Shown in pieces: positions 7,931 through 18,253 of a DNA stretch of 18,253 bases. A program made the translations under genes and the position numbers. Each line of letters begins with the position of its first letter. The stretch's first letter is position 1. Below the pieces are notes generated by a model. The model saw nothing but the letters and a program-made list of their open reading frames with translations, was not told the origin of the DNA and made no database searches. Source of the DNA: Nephromyces sp. MM_2019. Taxonomy: Eukaryota; Apicomplexa; Aconoidasida; Nephromycida. Where the stretch lies: contig JADHZB010001170.1 of assembly GCA_015657535.1 (NCBI GenBank), positions 3,527-21,779 of the forward strand. Reading direction: 5' to 3'.

Positions 7931-10900
7931 CTAGTCCACCTCCCAGCCCCTCCCCCTAAAACTGATTGAAACCCCCCATACCCTCGGCAGTCCATCAGCT
8001 GCCATTGTGGGGGCCATTCCTGTGTCTTTCTCCTTGAAACTTGCAGCATATTGCCTCTGAAGGGGCTGTGTGTGTGAAGAAGATGATAAGTTTTCTCTGA
8101 TGAAGGCTGAGCTACTTCGTTATATGCAGACGAGGAGTGCGTGTGGGGTGTATGTACAGTGGGTATCCCAAGCGAGCTTGAAGGAAAAGCAAGTGTAGGC
8201 TAAGTGAGTGCTCAAACATGCTCAACACACACATATTTTGGGTCACACAAACACATGTAGAGTCACGCACACCAACACACACATACCAGCATGTTCACAT
8301 CAGCACACACACACACACCAAAACGATGAAAAGGAGAATCGGGAAATAAAGATAAAACGTCACACTAAATATCAAAGGGGCATTGTACATACACCAGCAC
8401 CGTCTTACATGAACTAACGCTGAAGCTCCAGACATTCTGTGAGCATCTCTTTGATTGAACGATAAGCTCAATTTAACTGCTTCATAGAAGGTTTTCTCCT
8501 TTTCTACGATATCTCGTATCTTCTTCATAGCTGCAGCTTTCTGGGGATTTAAGGAAACAATTTGAGGTTAAGCTCCCACAAGAAGAACACCAGCAAGGAT
8601 GTACAGAAGTGCACACATACAGAGGAGCAGAAGTGCATGCAAAGAGCTGCAGACAAGCGCACCAACAAATATATAAACATCCACACAAAACTATTCACAC
8701 ACATGTACTCACACACACACGCACACAGAAATACATCTACACACACACAGACTGACGTATATCTACACACACACACACACACGTAAATACCCATACACAC
8801 ACACACACACACAGACAGACATATATCCACACCAACCCAAATATCCACAATAACACCCACATCCCTAAATACATGCACACACGCACACAGAAATACATCT
8901 ACACACACACACACACGTAAATACCCATAAACACACACACACACATATTTATACATCAAGTTCCCCCTTATAAACTCATTATAATACTCCCCCGTCGAGC
9001 TTCTACCCACCCCCATCCCCCACCTTCACTCTCCACACCCCACTCACTTGCACATCATTTCTCTCCGCAATGTTCTTAGCATTCTCCCTTTCTTGCTGCT
9101 TGAGCTGCCCCTCTAATAGCCTCTTCTTCCCCTCGTCATTTCCGTGTGATAATTCGTATACTGAGAGGCAGTGGGTGTATGTACACTCGATACAAACACT
9201 GCTGAGCGGTACTCTAGTCAAGTGAGAGGCTTGTTTTGGATACGTGTTTGCGTGGTGTGCGAGTGCAACTAAAGGGGTGCCTCAACAGTATATCAGCCTC
9301 TGTGTGTGTGCGTGCTTATGTGTAGGTGTATGTTTGTGTGTGCGTGTGTACGCGTGTTTATGTTTCCATCTCTGCGTTTCGGCAGATTTTTGTGGGTGCG
9401 CAGCCCTGTGTGTGTGTGCTGATACATGTGGATGCCCGCAAATGTGTGAAGCTCTCTCTTACACACTTGACCGTGCACGTGTGTGTATCTATCTGCCTCA
9501 CAATCTTGCTCTCTATGCATATCATTAGCAACTAGAGGATGGTACAGAGCACATCCTATAAACATACCGATATCTTCAATGTTCTCCAGGTAGTCATTAT
9601 ACTCTGGTGTGTTGGGCAAATCTTGCCGAGATTTATTGTAGCTGTAAAAATTGGGGTGTACGTACACCACTGTGTGTGCGTGTGAGTGCACGGGTGTGTG
9701 AGATTGCTGTAGCCATCAAGAGTGTGTGCTGTGAGCTTTAAAAAACCACTCTCAACAAAAGCTTGAGATGATCTTCGCCTTTACAGCCAGTGTATGTACA
9801 CTCACTCCCATATGCGAGACATGTATATGCAGGTAAAGTCTCTGTGAAGTCGGCAAACAGAGAGCAGCATTCACACACACGCACACGCTCCATCAGCGAG
9901 TAGACTTTGGAGGTGTATGAGAGTCACATACATAGATGCCATAAGCAAGTACACTGTGAAGGTGTAAAAGAACCACGCACACACCCACTCACACACACAA
10001 ACCCTCTAAGGCAGCTATCGTCAAACACCCAGAAGAAACAAGATATCCACACACACTTGAAGCTTCAACTCTGCATCAACACGCAACTGCTAGCATCATC
10101 CTCAGCTGCAACACACACAAATCATAGAGATTAAAGGTAGTGTACATACACTGCCAAGACTTTGCTTCTGATCTCCTTCTCAAGCGCAAACTGATTGCTA
10201 TCGAAGCTTCTCGGTTTGTATACGTTTCTAGATATCACCTGCTTGCACACAGGGCAACAACCTACTCCAAGCTGGCAAACTGAATAAGCAGAAGATGAAG
10301 ATGAAGATGATAATGAAGACGAAGATGATGAAAACTAAGAAGAGGAAGATAAGCACGAACACGACAAGGCAGAAGATGATGAAAGTCTTAGCCAAATATC
10401 CATCAGGAGATGACGGAGGAGAAGATGAAGAGGACAGCATAGTGAAGAAACGGAAAAACACTGAGAAACACGAAATTCCAAAGTCAAATCACCAAAGATG
10501 ATGTAACACACACACACATGCGTATGTAAGTGAGATGTTGACACTATAGATAACGCACACATACCCACATGCACGTATATTTAGCTGGGATTGAGACACT
10601 ATACGTAAAGCACACACACACAAACAATCAACTATAAAATAGGAGAAGATCCTGTGCTTTTAACCTTGTAGAGAGAAGCATCTATCGCACCTGAAGGTGT
10701 ACGTACACAATAAACAGGAAAGCAGAGAAAAATCAAAGCTCAAAGCTTTCAGTTAGTTTATTATAAAGCATACTTTAAACTAGAACACAAGAACACACAC
10801 AGCAAGGTGCAAAAAGAGTTGCAAACACACATAAATGCGTAAAGATTTGCACACACACAGGAAGGTGTCAAGATTCACGCATACACACAAACTACACACA

Positions 10901-11085
10901 CATGCAGTCACATGTAACTATCTACACACAAATATTCATCTACACACACAAATACACTATTACTTCAGTAGAGCTTACACCTACATTCCATGCCCACAAG
11001 TCTCAGCGTAGAGCATATGTCTATCCTGTTGATAGTAGAGATTCTCCCGACAAACTGGGCATTCGAAGATTCCCTCAGAAGGCAT
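7931..11085 (-). CDS. MAT1: CDK-activating kinase assembly factor MAT1 / TFIIH subunit (7 exons)
   Basis: MAT1 (yeast Tfb3) joins CDK7 and cyclin H in the CAK complex and tethers it to TFIIH in the nucleus. Exons: 11085-10985, 10690-10665, 10279-10150, 9641-9568, 9160-9048, 8540-8393 and 8106-7931; 255 residues (human about 309). Residues 9-54 form a C3HC4 RING: C9/C12 (FECPVC), C30, H32 (CGHGM), C35/C38 (CDRC), C51/C54 (CCPVC). Then come EKEIRSKVLA, the hallmark YNKSRQDLPNTPEYNDYLEN, and a helical region (KKRLLEGQLKQQERENAKNI), as in the family. Phases match through exon 6: 2,1,2,1,0. Exon 2 is a 26-nt microexon supplying two zinc ligands. The exon 6-7 join is uncertain: donor GT|GTATGT keeps phase, while the better CAT|GTAAGA (8408) does not fit exon 7 (IRENLSSSSHTQPLQRQ...). 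The C-terminus is therefore tentative. Start: first ATG before the RING. Confidence 0.9.
8700..8950. repeat. CA microsatellite with duplicated 60-80 bp blocks (MAT1 intron 5)
   Basis: Runs of (CA)n alternate with GAAATACATCTACAC and GTAAATACCCATA. Both of these recur in blocks near 8716-8800 and 8878-8945. The stretch lies inside the fifth MAT1 intron, where it reads as TG-rich on the coding strand. Confidence 0.85.
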
Positions 11086-11988
11086 TTTCCCTGCAGAAAA
11101 AACGGCAAATTTGGAGGTATTTTATGAAGAAGAGGAAGAAGAGGACGAATGTAAACTTGAACCTTTTCTTTGCTCACAAAACCCATTCGCTGTCAATCAT
11201 CAGAAAAAGAGAGTAGAAAAAGTATGGAGAAAACAGCTGATATAAGACAGAGAAATTCCCTCTTCCTAGCGAAATATCCGCATTTTTTCGTCAAATTCTC
11301 GACGAAATAACGTTTTCTACTCAATTTACTCGTATAGCTCTGAATGTCTCGTGTTTCCCCTCTTCCTCATCTTTTTATCCTCAGAAAAGACGTTTTTTAC
11401 GCTTTTAAAGGCTTTGACAGGAAAGTTCACTAGCTTCTTCAAAAGACCTAAAAAATACGACTTCTTTATCGAGAGAACAAACACCAAACAGCGAAACTCC
11501 GGATTTTTAAGCTTTTTCCTTCAATAAATCTACGGTTGTATGCTGCAGAAGATAATCGTTTTAGCAAGTGTGCTGTGTGTATTGTGCGTGTGGTATTTTT
11601 GTGTTGTGTGTGTGTGTGTGGGTGTGTGTTGGTGTGTGTTGTGCGCGTATTGTGTGCTGTGTGTATCTATATGTATATGTGTGCTTATCTGTGTATCGGT
11701 GTGTGTGAAGAGAAGTTATGAGAAAACATCCTAAAAAGCTTTGTAGAAACCCTCAAAACAACACAAAAAGTTTTCCCTTCACACACAGCGGCGACTTCCC
11801 AATATCTTAATCAATTGAAGATATTACAAAATCTCTAAACCTTGAAGACGAAAGATTTTCATCAAAAATCAACTGCAAGAAGTATAAACATCTTTTTCAA
11901 TGAAAAAAGTTGAAGATGAGGGAGACAATGAAAAAGAGGGAGATGAAGTAGAAGATGAAGATGAATCAGCGCTATTATCTTCGGGAAT
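11086..11988. other. upstream region of MAT1 with ambiguous short frames
   Basis: The MAT1 promoter should lie just above 11085; an acceptor-like TTTTTTCTGCAG at about 11091 hints at a 5' leader intron. At 11384-11527 both strands are open and protein-like: plus (after acceptor TTTTTATCCTCAG) reads KALTGKFTSFFKRPKKYDFF..., minus reads YFLGLLKKLVNFPVKAFKSV... to a stop. I cannot choose between them. (TG)n occupies 11580-11710. An acidic 30-codon plus frame (MKKVEDEGDNEKEGDEVEDE...) lies at 11900-11992; its antisense is Ser-rich. Confidence 0.4.
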
Positions 11989-12328
11989 TTAATGAATCTC
12001 TGCTGCAAATTTCGTCAGTGAATCAATGAAATCATCTGATCTGCTCAGGAAAGCAGCGAATCTGATTTTTTCCCAACACACACACATGACACACACCTGA
12101 AATCATCAATAACTCCTTTCTTTGATGAAACAGCAAAGTTATAAGCATCTCAGATACTCGCACGCACGCAGAGAAGCTTACACACACACTCACAGGGAAG
12201 ACTCGCACACACGAAGATAAACTCAACCCTAAATACAAACGCACACACGGATGCCTATACTTTGGTGAAGACCAATGAACCCAGTGGACCGTATCACAGT
12301 ATCTCAACGCCGCGGCATAGTCTTTCAT
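11989..12328 (-). CDS. possible small two-exon gene, function unknown
   Basis: Exon 1, 12328-12249, starts MKDYAAALRYCDTVHWVHWS and ends at a weak donor CATCC|GTGTGT. Exon 2, 12061-11989, follows AAAAAATCAG, reads FAAFLSRSDDFIDSLTKFAA and ends EIH at TAA 11991-11989. The phases match (2), giving 50 residues. The intron between them is TG-rich on the minus strand, as in other genes here. A 22-nt exon near 12115 (KELLMIS) could be included, and further 5' exons may exist near 12500-12590, where the minus strand reads YLSQEHPVSTQKPLRFTLNC. No family is recognised. Confidence 0.3.
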
Positions 12329-12908
12329 GCATTAGGATGGTTTTGCTTCAAGTACAAGATACATTAGGTTTTGGTTGGTGGTATGTGTGATGCTAGATTA
12401 CCGTTATGAACTTATGCGAGCACCGCGCTAATGCAAAAATTCATTTTCAACAGTGGCGTGTGCTCATGGTGATGGAACTTGACTTTTGTGAGTGTATTGG
12501 AACGTTGATATAAAAACTCTCGTACATAAACAGTTAAGGGTAAAGCGCAGTGGCTTTTGGGTTGAAACAGGGTGTTCTTGCGATAAATATGCTACAAAAG
12601 CGCTGTGGATGCATCACCCAGCAGTACAAACGCACACATGGCCCACACACACACCGCACCCCCCATCCCCCCTCTCACGCACACATACCACACACCCCTC
12701 CACCCACTCACAAACGCAAAAACTCACACAGCCCACACACACAAAGCACTCACCCCAGCCCCTCTTCGCACACACACACCCCCACACACACATACCCCCA
12801 CACACAGACACTCACCACACTTTCTTCGTGTGTGTTGCTTCCCTCAAAAATGCTGTAAAAAGAGCGAATATTTTGCCCAGTAAAGCGCGGAACTAAAGTA
12901 CAGGAATT
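12329..12908. other. upstream region of the TPI gene, CA-rich
   Basis: A CA- and CCCAC-rich block occupies about 12625-12820 and creates long His/Thr/Pro frames on the plus strand that I regard as artefacts. The TPI promoter and 5' leader should lie in the last few hundred bases. No TATA-like box or known motif stands out. Confidence 0.5.
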
Positions 12909-16641
<3,733 letters not shown>

Positions 16642-17009
16642 TGTGCTAGTATGGATGTGTTGTGTATGTGAAGTGTGTTTGGAGTGTGTGTGTAGCGTGC
16701 GTGTACTGGTATACAAGTGATATGTGAATAGGCCTGTGTGCTTGAATGTGCATTGAATTGTGTGTATTTCCGAGTTTTTCGTGTGTGCTCAGTCTTAGCA
16801 TCTCCAGCACACAAAATTACCATCATCTTCTCCCGTGTGTGTGAATATTTCTAATTGGAAAGCAGTGGCTGCTGATATCTTCTATCGCTCACACACACTA
16901 ATGGGACCTCAACTGCTTCGTTAAGTCGTGCTCGCCTGAGCGGTGCGCTTTCTACAATCTTAAAGGGCGAATAGCTGAAGCTCACACAGACACACCTTTA
17001 TTGTGTGGA

Positions 17010-17168
17010 TTTTGGGGTTGTGTGCATACGTTCCCTAGTGGGGGGGTTGGTGTAAATACACTCCCTGGGGGGGGGTTCGTGCGCATACTTCCCATAGCAA
17101 TTGCAGTGTGTGTACATACGCTTCTCATACCGGGGGGGATGTATGCGCACATACACCCCCCCACACAC
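17010..17168. repeat. diverged tandem repeat with G7-G9 and C7 runs
   Basis: About four diverged units of roughly 30 bp each carry a GTGYRCATACRTTCCC-like core followed by a G-run. The G-runs are at 17040-17046, 17067-17075 and 17132-17138, and a C7 run is at 17156-17162. The core resembles half of the GTGTAYRTACAC palindrome. The spaced G-runs could form a quadruplex on the plus strand. Confidence 0.7.
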
Positions 17169-17265
17169 ACACACACACTCAGAAGACTTCTTCGCGTGAT
17201 GCTTTGAGACTTCTCTGGTAAACCTAGAGCATGAAGTCTCCCCCTTTCAAATACCTGCCTTTTCC

Positions 17266-17287
17266 AATGAGTGTACGTACACTCATT
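17266..17287. repeat. 22-bp perfect palindrome
   Basis: This is the longest member of the family: GTGTACGTACAC extended by AATGA on the left and TCATT on the right, with no mismatch and no spacer. Confidence 0.95.
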
Positions 17288-17993
17288 TCTACCCCCTAAG
17301 ATCCGCCATATGTGCTGCATAGCCACCATGCCAGCAGTGTATGTACACTGGAAGAGATTCGGTAAGTGGTTCTCAACAGAAGCGTTTCGCTGCAAAATTA
17401 GGTGCGCAGATTTGGGTGAAAACAGGAGGCAATAATGCAGCGAATTCTACCCAAAGAGGGGAAGCTCACTCCTTTTATCAGCGCAAATGAAGGTGTGTGT
17501 GTGCTTGTGTCGTGTTTGTGGACGCGCGTATTGTTGTTTGTGCATGGGCGTGTTATTATTTGTGTGTGCATGTGCTTATCTGTGTGTATGTGTGCTTATC
17601 TCTGCATGCATGTGCTTATCTGTGTATGTTACCAGCACATCAGTTACTGTTTGCAAAACTTATCAGGGCATAATCTTAGTGCCATCTACGATGAAAAGAA
17701 TAGCAAAAACGCGAAAAGCAATGCACACACACAGATGGTACAACATAGACATGTCACAGCATACACACACAAGCCATAGCATACACACAACTGCAAGTAT
17801 GCAAGCATAAGCTCCTAGATGCACAGACAAGAGGGTCCTTCGAGTTTAACACGAACACACAGCAGCAAAACATGCTCCTCAGAGAAATTAGTCTTGCTGA
17901 GATGGGTGTATATACACCCCCATCTTCACTGGCTGCATTCCCCTCTTCATTACCTTCATCCCCCCCAACATCTCAAGCTCACACACACCCTCC

Positions 17994-18148
17994 TCACTGC
18001 TTCAGCTTTAATACTCTTTCGATCGCCTTCTTCTTAGCCTCTTCAAAGCCATGAAGCTCCGCTGAGAAGAGCCGACTACTCCGCCGGCCAGTCTCCTCAT
18101 CGAACATCAAAGCCACCCAACAGGAGAGCTTTCCATCCCAATGAACTC
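17994..18148 (-). CDS. ApiAP2 transcription factor, last exon with AP2 domain (5' part outside window)
   Basis: The exon starts at 18148 after a strong acceptor (GCCCCCTTTCAG), takes two bases of a split codon and ends at TGA 17996-17994. The 51 residues read GVHWDGKLSCWVALMFDEET, then GRRSSRLFSAELHGFEEAKK and KAIERVLKLKQ (first Gly assumed from the split codon). This fits the AP2 pattern: strand 1 GVxWD, the W-x-A strand, the RRSSRLFS strand and the GFEEAKKKAI helix. ApiAP2 proteins are the main sequence-specific transcription factors of Apicomplexa. Here the domain sits at the extreme C-terminus. The first residues of strand 1 and the rest of the protein lie upstream, beyond the right edge, past a TG-rich intron on the coding strand. 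Confidence 0.8.
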
Positions 18149-18158
18149 CTGAAAGGGG

Positions 18159-18253
18159 GCACACATACACACAGAGAAAGAGATATAGAGAGACTTATAC
18201 AAAGAGAGATGCACACACACGCACACATACACACAGAGAAAGAGATATAGAGA
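18159..18253. repeat. 33-bp direct repeat, 62-bp spacing
   Basis: 18159-18191 and 18221-18253 are identical (GCACACATACACACAGAG followed by AAAGAGATATAGAGA). The second copy runs off the window edge. It lies in the intron before the AP2 exon. Confidence 0.9.

Larger units (their letters stand above)
16642..17993. other. exon-dense but unresolved region between TPI and the AP2 gene
   Basis: Candidate exons occur on both strands and I could not join them in phase. Minus: 16974-16851, after acceptor GAGCTTCAG, reads YSPFKIVESAPLRRARLNEA and ends at TAG 16853-16851; a longer open stretch at 17395-17190 reads RNASVENHLPNLFQ... and elsewhere VYQRSLKASREEVF. Plus: 17183-17217 (KTSSRDALRLL, donor TG|GTAAAC); 17301-17361 (PPYVLHSHHASSVCTLEEIR, donor CG|GTAAGT); and 17435-17491 (MQRILPKEGKLTPFISANE, donor G|GTGTGT), which could join 17639 (HQLLFAKLIRA, stop) in phase 1. 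No family is recognised. Confidence 0.3.

Noticed and set aside
8700..8950. Regular repeat blocks considered as a CRISPR array
   Set aside because: The blocks are simple CA microsatellite with duplicated inserts, without unique spacers, and lie in a eukaryotic intron.
8549..9016. 155-codon Cys/Val-rich minus-strand frame
   Set aside because: It is the (TG)n of MAT1 intron 5 read through; it merely has no stop.
10295..10501. Acidic/basic 68-codon plus-strand frame
   Set aside because: It is the complement of the pyrimidine-rich tract before MAT1 exon 3; the RING alignment leaves no room for it in the same gene.
12492..12896. 134-codon plus-strand frame just upstream of TPI
   Set aside because: Mostly His/Thr/Pro from a CA-rich block, and it overlaps the expected promoter of TPI. 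Its first 40 codons show no family features.

Overview
This window is nuclear DNA of an intron-rich apicomplexan protist, probably of coccidian type. Three things support that. One gene encodes a triosephosphate isomerase with a long two-part leader of the kind used for the four-membrane plastid (apicoplast). The right edge carries an AP2 DNA-binding domain of ApiAP2 type. The left part carries a secreted single-pass membrane protein with a von Willebrand A-like domain, a class common among apicomplexan surface and microneme proteins. Genes are split into many short exons, some only 26-35 nt, by GT-AG introns packed with (TG)n. No operons, CRISPR arrays, rRNA or tRNA genes were seen. The exact species cannot be fixed from sequence alone.

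Layout: 1-169 is a 24-bp tandem repeat that reads as a hydrophobic tail. 426-2293 (minus) is a three-exon secreted VWA-like membrane protein. 2294-4842 has no gene I can support but holds a 25-bp perfect stem-loop at 3145-3203. 4843-5633 holds conflicting exon candidates on both strands. 6029-7473 (minus) is a seven-exon small membrane protein of unknown function whose five best introns all join in phase. 7931-11085 (minus) is the TFIIH/CAK subunit MAT1, rebuilt from seven exons. 11086-12908 lies between the divergent MAT1 and TPI genes and may hold a small two-exon gene. 12909-16641 (plus) is the plastid-type triosephosphate isomerase in eight exons. 16642-17993 is dense in unassigned exon candidates and a G-run repeat. 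17994-18148 (minus) is the last exon of an ApiAP2 factor that continues beyond the window.

The genes share no single pathway. The TPI belongs to plastid carbon metabolism (supply of triose phosphates for isoprenoid and lipid precursors), MAT1 to transcription and cell-cycle control, and the AP2 protein to gene regulation. The main unexplained pattern is a family of short palindromes, consensus GTGTAYRTACAC. They occur in most TPI introns and in several MAT1 introns, usually shortly before the 3' splice site and sometimes overlapping the donor. A second pattern is that intron microsatellites are TG-rich on the coding strand whichever way the gene points. All gene models here were assembled by eye from splice signals, reading phase and protein family patterns, without transcript data.
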